A stretch of 64,000 nt of DNA from NCBI RefSeq assembly GCF_016651105.1, contig NZ_JAEKEL010000001.1:5198001-5262000 (forward strand), in the 5' to 3' direction. Positions 53,168 through 63,388 of this stretch are shown piece after piece. How positions within the stretch are numbered: the first letter of the stretch is position 1; each line of letters starts with the position of its first letter. This DNA is from Pseudomonas sp. TH15 (GTDB taxonomy: Bacteria > Pseudomonadota > Gammaproteobacteria > Pseudomonadales > Pseudomonadaceae). The position numbers and the translations under genes are program-made. The notes beneath the pieces were generated by a model that saw nothing but the letters and a program-made list of their open reading frames with translations, was not told where the DNA came from and did not search any database.

Positions 53168-53419
53168 TCAAGCCTGCTTTTTGCGGATCCAGTAGAGGTA
53201 GGTGCCTGCCTCTTCATGCTGCGCGACCAGTTCGTGGTCGAGGAACACGCAAAACTTGGGGATATCGCGACGGGTCGACGGGTCGGTGGCGATCACCTTG
53301 AGCAAGCCGCCGGGCGCCAGGTCACGAATGTGCTGGTGCAACATCATCACCGGCTCCGGGCAATTGAGGCCGGTGGCATCGAGGGTGCCGTCTACCGGCG
53401 TATCAAGCATTTCACTCAT
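53168..53419 (-). CDS. tusA: sulfurtransferase TusA
   Basis: 83-aa persulfide carrier that relays sulfur from IscS towards tRNA 2-thiouridine and other sulfur uses. The active cysteine is C20 in TGLNCPEPVMMLHQHI, the TusA signature (CPxP). The length is normal. It is downstream of rlmM on the same strand, separated by a REPIN. Confidence 0.94.
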   Translation of the reverse strand: MSEMLDTPVDGTLDATGLNCPEPVMMLHQHIRDLAPGGLLKVIATDPSTRRDIPKFCVFLDHELVAQHEEAGTYLYWIRKKQA

Positions 53420-53493
53420 GATTCACTCCTGAAACTGGCCGGCATTGTCGCGCATTGCCGGGTATTCGGTCATCTGTGGCTTTACATCATCTC

Positions 53494-53589
53494 CCCTGTG
53501 GGAGCGAGCCTGCTCGCGAAGGCGTCGTATCAGCCGACATCATTGCTGTAGCGGACAGCGCTTTCGCGAGCAGGCTCGCTCCCACAGGG
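53494..53589. repeat. REPIN, family A
   Basis: Arms ccctgtgggagcgagcctgc and gcaggctcgctcccacaggg between rlmM and tusA, here inside a same-strand gene pair and not a convergent gap. Confidence 0.9.
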
Positions 53590-53601
53590 TTTTGCAGTGT
53601 T

Positions 53602-54675
53602 TCAGCGGGATTTGGTTTTCTTGATGTCGTGTCGGCGCAGGTGGCAGGTCACTTCTTCGCGGTCGTGATACAGCTGTTTGCAGCCAATTTCGACCTTGAT
53701 GCCGCGTTCCTTGAAGCCATCAGCGATGCGTTCGAGTAAGCGCTTCACTTCAGCGTAACGCTGTTTCATCGGCAGTTTGAGGTTGACCACCGCTTCGCGG
53801 CAATGCCCTTCGCCAATCCATTCTTCGAGCATCGCGGCGTTGCGCGCCGGTTTCTCGACGATGTCGCAGACCATCCAGTCCACTGGCTGACGAGGCTTGA
53901 AGGTAAAACCGTCAGCCATCAAATGTTGCACTAGACCAGTGTCCATCAGGCTTTCGGCCATCGGGCCGTTGTCGATGGCGGTCACCAGCATGCCACGGTT
54001 GACCAGTTGCCAGGTCCAACCGCCCGGCGCGGCGCCCAGGTCAACGCCGGTCATGTCGCTGTGCAAACGCTCGTCCCACTGGTCGCGCGGGATGAAATGG
54101 TGCCAGGCCTCTTCCAGCTTCAGGGTCGAACGGCTTGGTGCGTCACGCGGGAACTTCAGCCGTGGGATGCCCATCGGCCACATCGCAGAGTTATTCGACT
54201 CAGCCAAACCGACGAACACTTCACGGCCGCTTTTGAACGTCAGCAGCAGGCGCGGTTTACTGGCGTCTTCCACCAGTTTGCCGGCCGCCATCAGTGCCTT
54301 GCGCAGGTGACCTTCGAACTTCTTGCAGAAGTTCGACAGTTCCTTGCCATCGTTGGTGTCGACCATTTCCAGCCACAGGCTGCCGCACACCGGGAAGTCG
54401 ACAATGTGCGCCAGGATCACGCTGATACGGTCGGTTTCCGGCAGATCGATGAAGATCCCCCGAGCCCACTGACGCGGGAAGATCAATTCGGCGAACCGCT
54501 GGCCGCGCATCAGGCGCTCGGCGCCATCTTCTTCGGTACAAATAAATTCGGCACAGGCGCTGGCGGTTTTAGCCTTGGCATAACCGGCCACGTTCAGCCG
54601 TGCCGCGTGTTCGGAAATCTCGGAACAGACTTCGCCTTCGAAGCCCGGCCGGCAATGCATAAAGAGGGTGTTCAT
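53602..54675 (-). CDS. rlmM: 23S rRNA (cytidine-2498-2'-O)-methyltransferase RlmM
   Basis: 357-aa enzyme that methylates the 2'-O of C2498 in 23S rRNA. An N-terminal THUMP-like region (about 1-160) precedes a Rossmann methyltransferase domain with the SAM loop DLGAAPGGWTWQLV near residue 215, and the K-D-K-E tetrad segments (WMVCDIVEKP, AVVNLKLPMK). It ends with a basic tail KKTKSR. ATG 54675 has AGGAG upstream; the frame open to 54741 is not needed. Confidence 0.95.
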   Translation of the reverse strand: MNTLFMHCRPGFEGEVCSEISEHAARLNVAGYAKAKTASACAEFICTEEDGAERLMRGQRFAELIFPRQWARGIFIDLPETDRISVILAHIVDFPVCGSLWLEMVDTNDGKELSNFCKKFEGHLRKALMAAGKLVEDASKPRLLLTFKSGREVFVGLAESNNSAMWPMGIPRLKFPRDAPSRSTLKLEEAWHHFIPRDQWDERLHSDMTGVDLGAAPGGWTWQLVNRGMLVTAIDNGPMAESLMDTGLVQHLMADGFTFKPRQPVDWMVCDIVEKPARNAAMLEEWIGEGHCREAVVNLKLPMKQRYAEVKRLLERIADGFKERGIKVEIGCKQLYHDREEVTCHLRRHDIKKTKSR

Positions 54676-54897
54676 TCTTACTCCTGGGCAGATGGCGAGA
54701 AATTCAACCACTGCGCGATGCCCAGGCTTGCGTTGAAGCAAAGCCTGTCACGAAAACCGCCGCATGATAGCCGAGTTCGGAACCTTGGACTTGTCGATAG
54801 AGTCCAGTTATTAGCCAGCTACTTAAAACAGGGCTAGGTTTAATGCTCTGTCCTTCCCCCAGTCCGTAGCCGTGCGGACTTAAAGGAGTCATTTCAA

Positions 54898-57639
<2,742 letters not shown>

Positions 57640-57652
57640 CGCCTGGATCCCC

Positions 57653-57755
57653 TGTGGTGAGGGGATTTATCCCCGATGGCTGCGCAGCGACCCTGTTTTC
57701 CCCTCAAAGAACGGGCCTGCTGCGCAGGCCAACGGGGATAAATCCCCTCGCCACA
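57653..57755. repeat. REP-type inverted pair, family D
   Basis: Arms tgtggtgaggggatttatcc and ggataaatcccctcgccaca surround ggctgcgcagc / gctgcgcaggc, just after acnA. This is the only family-D pair in the window. Confidence 0.85.
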
Positions 57756-57783
57756 AGTTCTTCCGTGGTTTTCCGGGGACGAA

Positions 57784-57807
57784 AAAAACCCGCCGAAGCG
57801 GGTTTTT
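57784..57807 (+). terminator. terminator downstream of acnA
   Basis: AAAAACCCGC / GCGGGTTTTT with a CGAA loop, beyond the family-D repeat. Confidence 0.8.
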
Positions 57808-57812
57808 CCCAA

Positions 57813-57999
57813 GACCATTGCGACTCCCTGTCGGCAGCGAATCCTTGCTTATGGTCGATCATCCATGATCCTGAGCACTCCCTGTGCTTCAGTTGATGAG
57901 GCTAGATTACGCTTCGGATCCAATGTGCAATAGACGACATAGCTACCATCGCGTGTAAGACATTCGCTATAGCTGCCCTTCCGAAAACCCTTAGACCTG
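57813..57999. other. non-coding stretch with no recognised element
   Basis: Less GC-rich than its surroundings; I see no gene, repeat or structured element. With the repeat and terminator before it, it completes a 360-base gap between acnA and the phosphotransferase remnant, and may be a deletion scar. Confidence 0.5.
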
Positions 58000-58239
58000 T
58001 CAGGTATCAAGCATGGGCGCGACGATTTTCGCGACTTTCAACTGCCCTGAGGCGTGCTCCAGCGCGTCATCCTCCAGGAACCACGCAGCGGACAGGCCGG
58101 CAAACGCCAACACCATTGGAGCATCATCCGGCGATCGAACCCGAACGCACCGGCAACAAACGGCTGCAGGGGTAGTGATTGGCGCGCCGTCCGGGATGAG
58201 CGCCCAGCGTTTCAGCCACGGTTGGAAAATATCAGCCAC
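58000..58239 (-). pseudogene. remnant of an aminoglycoside phosphotransferase-family gene
   Basis: From GTG 58239 it reads VADIFQPWLKRWALIPDGAP, the N-terminus of APH(6)-like kinases. After PITTPA the family sequence continues in another frame as SRLLPVRSG, then stops. The next in-frame stretch, LAFAGLSAAWFLEDD, resembles the C-terminus of the same family. So a gene of about 270 codons is reduced to its two ends, with a frameshift and a large internal deletion; the kinase core (HGD, DPK-type motifs) is gone. The GTG start overlaps the SRPBCC stop by eight bases, which shows the former operon. Confidence 0.7.
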
Positions 58240-58720
58240 CGTCACGCTCGCGAGCCTTGGCGCTTTCGGCAAGAAACTGTTCGAGCCGGCTCAACTGTTC
58301 CTCCCAACCACGACTGTCCATGTAATACGCCGCTTTCTGGCGAATGTCGGGGATATGCGCGAAGCCCGATTCAGAGACTTTGAGCAACGTGCCGCTGTCG
58401 TAATCCGTCAGTTCAAACCTGACCAGCGTCGTCGGCTCCTGGGAATAGTCGATCTTCGGATCGACCGCATACGGATGCCACCGGAACGAGAACAACTGCT
58501 GCGGCTCCACCCGCTCGATCAGCACATTCCACAACACATGTTCATAACCCGGATACGTGACTTGCCCCTGCGTCCATTCACCGGCAATAAAGCGCCGCCC
58601 CTCCAGCGCCACACCAAACCACTGGCCAAACGCCTCGGCATCGACCAATGCGCGCCAGACATGTGAGCGCGGTGCCTTGAGCATGATTTTGCGTTCGAAA
58701 CTATTGGGTACTGGTTTCAT
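58232..58720 (-). CDS. SRPBCC/AHSA1 family protein
   Basis: 162-aa START-like protein of the AHSA1 group: KIMLKAPRSHVWRALVDAEAFGQWFG at the N-terminus, a Trp/Pro-rich middle, and the C-terminal SRGWEEQLSRLEQFLAES helix typical of the family. These domains bind hydrophobic ligands, but no ligand can be named. AGGAGG lies seven bases before the ATG, a strong site. Such genes often follow an ArsR regulator; none is present here. Its 3' end overlaps the phosphotransferase remnant. Confidence 0.88.
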   Translation of the reverse strand: MKPVPNSFERKIMLKAPRSHVWRALVDAEAFGQWFGVALEGRRFIAGEWTQGQVTYPGYEHVLWNVLIERVEPQQLFSFRWHPYAVDPKIDYSQEPTTLVRFELTDYDSGTLLKVSESGFAHIPDIRQKAAYYMDSRGWEEQLSRLEQFLAESAKARERDGG

Positions 58721-58917
58721 ACGTCACCTCCTGTTTTGAACACTAGGCCTGTATGACCACATATCCAATGTGAAGTTGTATCAAACCGGTGCAGCCATTC
58801 ATCTGAAAGGAAACATCCAGCGGCATTTACCGAGCGCTGCCCCGGCAGTTTCAAGCGTCACCCAGGCAATGAAACTGTTACCTTGGCCCGCGAAATAGAA
58901 TCAGACAAGGACGAATC

Positions 58918-59838
58918 ATGCAGCCATCCCTTCCCGAACGTTATCGCGGTGCCCTGCTCGGCCTGGCTTGCGGCGACGCAGTGGGTACTACGGTTGAGTT
59001 CAAGCCACGCGGTTCATTCCAACCGTTGACCGATATGGTCGGTGGTGGCCCTTTCCACCTGAAACCGGGGCAATGGACGGATGACACTTCCATGGCGCTG
59101 TGCCTGGCGGAAAGCCTGCTGACAAAAAACGCCTTCAACGCCGTTGATCAGATGGGGCGTTACCTGAACTGGTGGCAATGGGGTTATCTGAGCTCGACCG
59201 GCGAGTGTTTCGATATCGGCACGACGGTCAGTCAGGCATTGGCGAAGTACCAGCAGACCGCTGAACCCTTTGCCGGATCAACCGACCCGTATACCGCTGG
59301 CAACGGTTCGCTGATGCGCCTGGTGCCGGTGGTGTTGTTTTACTTTCCGGATGCCCGGCAGATCCGAAAGTTCGCCGCCGACAGCTCGCGAACAACCCAC
59401 GCCGCCCCTGCCGCCATCGAGTGCTGCCAACTGTTCGCCGAGCTGATCGGCAAGGCTCTGCTGGGCGCTGCCAAAAGCGAACTGCGCACGCTGCCACCCA
59501 CCTCCTTCAGGCAACCGGAAGTCGCGGCGATTGCACGTGGTGATTACCTCGGAAAATCGATCCGCGAAATCCGTGGCAGCGGTTACAGCGTTGAATCCCT
59601 GGAAGCCGCGCTATGGTGTTTCCATCACACTGACAGCTTCGCCGCAGCGATTCTGCAGGCCGCCAACCTCGGAGATGATGCCGATACCACGGCCGCCATC
59701 GTCGGCCAGTTGGCCGGTGCCTATTACGGCGTACGGGCGATTCCCGCCAACTGGCTGGAAATGCTCCATGAAGGCGAAGAAATTGCAGCGACCGCAGATC
59801 GTCTGCTGACAGCCTCCAGACTGCGAGTACCTGAATAG
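58918..59838 (+). CDS. ADP-ribosylglycohydrolase family protein
   Basis: 306-aa DraG-type hydrolase, which removes ADP-ribose from a modified target with a binuclear Mg site. Metal and substrate motifs: LGLACGDAVGTTVEF, GQWTDDTSMALCLAESL, GNGSLMRLVPV, SRTTHAAP and NLGDDADTTAAIVGQLAGAYYG; all acidic ligands are kept. There is no signal peptide. No ADP-ribosyltransferase (DraT or toxin) gene is adjacent, and no nitrogenase genes are in the window, so the target is unknown. Confidence 0.93.
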   Translation: MQPSLPERYRGALLGLACGDAVGTTVEFKPRGSFQPLTDMVGGGPFHLKPGQWTDDTSMALCLAESLLTKNAFNAVDQMGRYLNWWQWGYLSSTGECFDIGTTVSQALAKYQQTAEPFAGSTDPYTAGNGSLMRLVPVVLFYFPDARQIRKFAADSSRTTHAAPAAIECCQLFAELIGKALLGAAKSELRTLPPTSFRQPEVAAIARGDYLGKSIREIRGSGYSVESLEAALWCFHHTDSFAAAILQAANLGDDADTTAAIVGQLAGAYYGVRAIPANWLEMLHEGEEIAATADRLLTASRLRVPE

Positions 59839-59893
59839 AGGCGACACAAGCGCTACACTGCTTGGCACCTACATTCGACACAGAGAGATGCCC

Positions 59894-60298
59894 ATGTCCC
59901 CGCGCCTGCTGCTGGCCCTGACACCCTTTCTATTCGCCTCCTTCGCCCACGCCGCCGTGGACTGCGCCAACGCCAACGACCAGAGCACCATGAATCAGTG
60001 CTCCGCCGAGCAGTACAAGGCTGCGGATAAAGAGCTGAATGTGCTGTATCAGCAGATCACCAAAAGATTGAAGGACAGTCCCGATGCCAAGAAGCTGCTG
60101 GTCAGCGCCCAGCGTAGCTGGGTGGCGTTTCGGGATGCCGAGTGCGAGTTTTCGGCCTCCGGGGTCACGGGCGGGAGTGTTTATCCGTTGATTTACGCCA
60201 ATTGCCTGACGGGGGTGACCAAAGTGCGGGTCGAGGCGCTGAAAGAGTATTTGAAGTGTGAGGAAGGTGACATGAGTTGTCCGGTACCCGGAGCCTGA
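59894..60298 (+). CDS. lysozyme inhibitor LprI family protein (DUF1311)
   Basis: 134-aa secreted protein with signal peptide MSPRLLLALTPFLFASFAHA|AVDC. The DUF1311 core has DCANANDQSTMNQC, ADKELNVLYQQI and LLVSAQRSWVAFRDAECEF, with six cysteines likely paired as disulfides. ATG 59894 is preferred because AGAGAG abuts ATG 59888. LprI relatives include lysozyme inhibitors, but inhibitory activity here is only inferred. Same strand as the ADP-ribosylglycohydrolase gene, 55 bases downstream. Confidence 0.88.
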   Translation: MSPRLLLALTPFLFASFAHAAVDCANANDQSTMNQCSAEQYKAADKELNVLYQQITKRLKDSPDAKKLLVSAQRSWVAFRDAECEFSASGVTGGSVYPLIYANCLTGVTKVRVEALKEYLKCEEGDMSCPVPGA

Positions 60299-60321
60299 TT
60301 TTTCGGCGGATTTGAGGGCCT

Positions 60322-60374
60322 CTTCGCGAGTAAGCTCGGCTCCTTCTTTGTAGGAGCCGAGCTTGCTCGCGAAG
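60322..60374. repeat. REPIN, family A (short)
   Basis: Arms cttcgcgagtaagctcggct and agccgagcttgctcgcgaag with a very short centre, between the convergent LprI gene and peaD. Confidence 0.85.
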
Positions 60375-60396
60375 GCGTCAGAACAGCCGCCGCAAA

Positions 60397-61515
60397 TTAC
60401 CGGACAAAGATCTGCGCCGTGGTAATCGCCATATCCCCACCCGGCATTTTGATGCTGCCGATCTGTTTCAGGCTCTCGGCATCGAAGATCGCCACATCAT
60501 TGAACGTCCCGGCCAGGTAGATCTTGCTGCCGTCCTTGTTGAAGGAAATGCAGTAGTAGGAGTGATCCAGCGTCGCCGACTGCAGCAGTTTTTTCTGCTT
60601 GATGTCGTACTTGGCCAACCGGTTGAGCACACCGAACATCAGGTTCGGGTCCTTCGGTGAGCGCATGCCGCTGAAGTAGATTTCCGTCAAAGGACCAAAA
60701 TCGGTGGTTTCGGTCTTGCCGGTTTTCAGGTCGATACTGAACAGCCCGTAGAGGTATTCGGCGGTCAGCGGGTCCTGCTTCTTGTCCTTGAATTTCGCCG
60801 CGGTGTAGAGCAGCGAGAAGTCATGGCGATAGGTCTGCTGGTTCCACACGTAGAGCACATCCGGCGCGCTGTAGTTCTCACGTTTCCAGTGCCGGCTGGG
60901 GATCAGCACATCGAACTTGCCGGTTTTGATATCGACCTTGTAGACGTCCGCCCCCGCCACATACAGCGTGCCATCGTCGCCACTTTGCATGATGGTCAAC
61001 TGCCGTGGCGCCGGGAAACTGCGCACGGGTTTGGCGTCCATGCCAGCGTCGGTGGCGTAGACATCGAGCCGCGGTTGCTGCACTTCATAGCGGTCGTTGA
61101 GCATCAGCGTCGGGTTGGCGACGGCGAACAGTTCCTTGCCGTCATGGCTGAGGGTGAAGGCGAACATCGAGCGCGCTTTCTCACCGGGTTTCTGGGTGAT
61201 GCTGGCGTGGAACACCTGTTTGCAGTTATCCAGCTCAACGCCGTAGATGTCCGCATAGTGGTTGTTCAGCACGTACGCGGTCTTGTGATCCGGCGACAGT
61301 TGCACGGTGCCAGGACCGAAGGCGTCCGGCATTTTGCAGGTCTTGAACAAGGTGTCGGTGGCCAGGTCGATCACATTCAGGTTGTTCGGGTAATTGGTGG
61401 TCAACATGTACTCGTGACCGTCTTGCAGTGCAGTGTTTTCATCGGCCAGAACGTTAAGCGAACAGACGCTCAGGACGGCGAACGCGGCCAGGCCGCAGGC
61501 TTTGACAATAAGCAT
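60397..61515 (-). CDS. peaD: quinohemoprotein amine dehydrogenase beta subunit
   Basis: 372-aa periplasmic subunit, a seven-bladed beta-propeller by family, that packs with the alpha (di-heme) and gamma (CTQ) chains. Signal peptide MLIVKACGLAAFAVLSVCSLNVLA precedes DENTALQDGHEYMLTTNYPN. Propeller repeats such as VIDLATDTLFKTCKMPD and SPDHKTAYVLNNHYADI are visible. ATG 61515 is eight bases after GAAGGA. It is the last gene of the operon, 23 bases after qhpC, and a REPIN follows. Confidence 0.93.
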   Translation of the reverse strand: MLIVKACGLAAFAVLSVCSLNVLADENTALQDGHEYMLTTNYPNNLNVIDLATDTLFKTCKMPDAFGPGTVQLSPDHKTAYVLNNHYADIYGVELDNCKQVFHASITQKPGEKARSMFAFTLSHDGKELFAVANPTLMLNDRYEVQQPRLDVYATDAGMDAKPVRSFPAPRQLTIMQSGDDGTLYVAGADVYKVDIKTGKFDVLIPSRHWKRENYSAPDVLYVWNQQTYRHDFSLLYTAAKFKDKKQDPLTAEYLYGLFSIDLKTGKTETTDFGPLTEIYFSGMRSPKDPNLMFGVLNRLAKYDIKQKKLLQSATLDHSYYCISFNKDGSKIYLAGTFNDVAIFDAESLKQIGSIKMPGGDMAITTAQIFVR

Positions 61516-61538
61516 GCTGAAATCCTTCTGAGGTCCGA

Positions 61539-61862
61539 TCACTTATCTTTTGGGAAAACAGTCCCGAGGTTGCGCCAACTCTCGTTCGAGGCCTGCGCGT
61601 CCTTGTTCCAGTCCGGGTAAGTGCTCATCATGTCGGGCACCTGGGCCGGCCACCAGCACGGGTCGGAACAGCCATAAAGATCCGCTTCCATCGGCTGGCA
61701 CAGCGACGACACACCGCCAAAGGCGTCGATTTCCCAACCCGGGTCGGTGGTCGAGGCGCAGCCGGCGACCGAGCTCATCGCCACCACTTCTTCAATGCGG
61801 TTTTCGGCTGCGGCCTGATCGAGCTTCAGCGCTTTGTTATTGATTGCCTTGAGATGTTTCAT
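61539..61862 (-). CDS. qhpC: quinohemoprotein amine dehydrogenase gamma subunit
   Basis: 107-aa precursor of the catalytic subunit, which carries cysteine tryptophylquinone (CTQ). Removing a 28-residue leader leaves the mature chain from M29. In mature numbering Cys7, Glu16, Cys27, Asp33, Cys37, Cys41, Trp43 and Asp49 all fall where the known structure has three Cys-Asp/Glu thioether links and the CTQ Cys37-Trp43 link. The start is one base after the peaB stop, so it is translationally coupled. The leader is not a Sec signal peptide; export needs the dedicated system of this family. Confidence 0.95.
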   Translation of the reverse strand: MKHLKAINNKALKLDQAAAENRIEEVVAMSSVAGCASTTDPGWEIDAFGGVSSLCQPMEADLYGCSDPCWWPAQVPDMMSTYPDWNKDAQASNESWRNLGTVFPKDK

Positions 61863-61863
61863 A

Positions 61864-63294
61864 TCAGTGAGCCTTGCGCGGAGTGATGTAGCTGCTGATA
61901 AACGCAGGGTTGTGGGCCATGATCCGGGTGTAGACCTCGATGCCGAAGTCGACCCAGTCACGCATCAGTTCGCAGTAGTGATAGGTCGGGTGGGTCGGGT
62001 CGCCGTAACGGGCATAGCTTTCGTGATAGCAGCCGCCGGAGCAGAGGTTGCGGATCTGACAGTCCTCGCAACCGGTGTTGGTGCGGTCCAGGCGCTGGGA
62101 CAGGAAGTCGTTCAATTCGACCTGTTTTACACCGCTGTGGACGTTGCCAAACGTCGGCAGTGACGAGCCGGTAAAGCGGTGGCACAGGTTCAGCTCACCC
62201 TTGTGATCCACTGCCAGCATCTTCAAACCCGCGCCACATGGCAGGGCTTTTTTATGGCCTTCGTGGATGTCGGTGATCAACTGGTGCAGGTTGGAAAAAC
62301 CGATATTGCGGTGCTCCAACGCGGCTTCCAGGTAACGCCGGCCGAGTTTCTTCATGTTGGCAAAGACTTCGATCAGCTCCTCGCTGGACAGGTTGAAGGT
62401 GCTGATGTCGCCAGACGTCACCGGGGCGAAACCGACTTCGGCAAACCCCAGTTCGTTGAACAGATGATCCCAGATGGTTTCGACATCGGTGACGCCGGTG
62501 GTCAGGGTTACCCGCGCGCCGACCGGGCGGCTGTTGTAGCGCGACAGCAGCATCTCGGCCTTGCGCCGCACCACGTCATAGGTGCCCTGCCCGCCCACGG
62601 TGATGCGATTGCGGTCGTGCACGGTTTTCGGCCCGTCGATACTCACAGAGAGCCCGAAACGGTGGGCGTTGAGGTAGTCCACGGTGTCTTCGGTGAGCAG
62701 CGTGGCGTTGGTGGTCATGACGAACTCGACGAACTTGCCCGCCTCGGCAAACCGCTTTTCACAATAATCGACCATGTACTCGATCAGCTTGCGGTTGCTC
62801 AACGGCTCCCCACCGAAAAACACCACGGTGAAACGCTCTTCATCCGGGGATTCGCGCAGCAGCATTTCTACCGACGCGACCGCCGTTTCAACGTCCATTT
62901 TCTTGCCGGCCGACGGCTTGTCGAGGTCTTCCTTGTAGCAGTAGGTGCAGCTCAAGTTGCAGCCGGTGTTCACGTTGAGCACCACGGTATTGATCGCCGT
63001 GCGCTCGACTCGTTTGGTGCCGATGTCCGGGGTCAGTGGCGAGCCGTCGCTGACCAGTTCCAGGGCCATCAGCTCGCGCAGGGTTTCGGTGATTTCGTCA
63101 CCGTTAAAGCGTGCGGCCAAACGCTGGATCAGGTCCTCCGACGAACAGCCGGGACCGCGCAAGGTATCGATGATGGTGCCGGTCAGCTCATCGCTGGCGA
63201 ACAGCGAACTGCTGGGGATGTGGAACAGCATGCGGTCGGCGTCGACGTGCACTTCGTGCAGATTGCGTTCAACCAGATTCAAAATAGCGCCCAT
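61864..63294 (-). CDS. peaB: radical SAM maturase of quinohemoprotein amine dehydrogenase
   Basis: 476-aa radical SAM/SPASM enzyme. The SAM cluster is C112-C116-C119 (CNLSCTYC) and the C-terminal SPASM cysteines include CEDCQIRNLCSGGCYHE for auxiliary clusters. In the family (QhpD) it forms the three intra-chain Cys-to-Asp/Glu thioether bonds in the gamma subunit. GGAGGTTGC lies just before the ATG. It is directly upstream of its substrate gene qhpC and downstream of peaA. Confidence 0.95.
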   Translation of the reverse strand: MGAILNLVERNLHEVHVDADRMLFHIPSSSLFASDELTGTIIDTLRGPGCSSEDLIQRLAARFNGDEITETLRELMALELVSDGSPLTPDIGTKRVERTAINTVVLNVNTGCNLSCTYCYKEDLDKPSAGKKMDVETAVASVEMLLRESPDEERFTVVFFGGEPLSNRKLIEYMVDYCEKRFAEAGKFVEFVMTTNATLLTEDTVDYLNAHRFGLSVSIDGPKTVHDRNRITVGGQGTYDVVRRKAEMLLSRYNSRPVGARVTLTTGVTDVETIWDHLFNELGFAEVGFAPVTSGDISTFNLSSEELIEVFANMKKLGRRYLEAALEHRNIGFSNLHQLITDIHEGHKKALPCGAGLKMLAVDHKGELNLCHRFTGSSLPTFGNVHSGVKQVELNDFLSQRLDRTNTGCEDCQIRNLCSGGCYHESYARYGDPTHPTYHYCELMRDWVDFGIEVYTRIMAHNPAFISSYITPRKAH

Positions 63295-63388
63295 TGCAAC
63301 CTCCTGTGCAAACCCCGGTTTCGAGGCCTGCGGTCATTCCGAAAAAGTGTCTGAAGCCGTTGCGGTCAGCTAGCTCACGTTTTCAACA

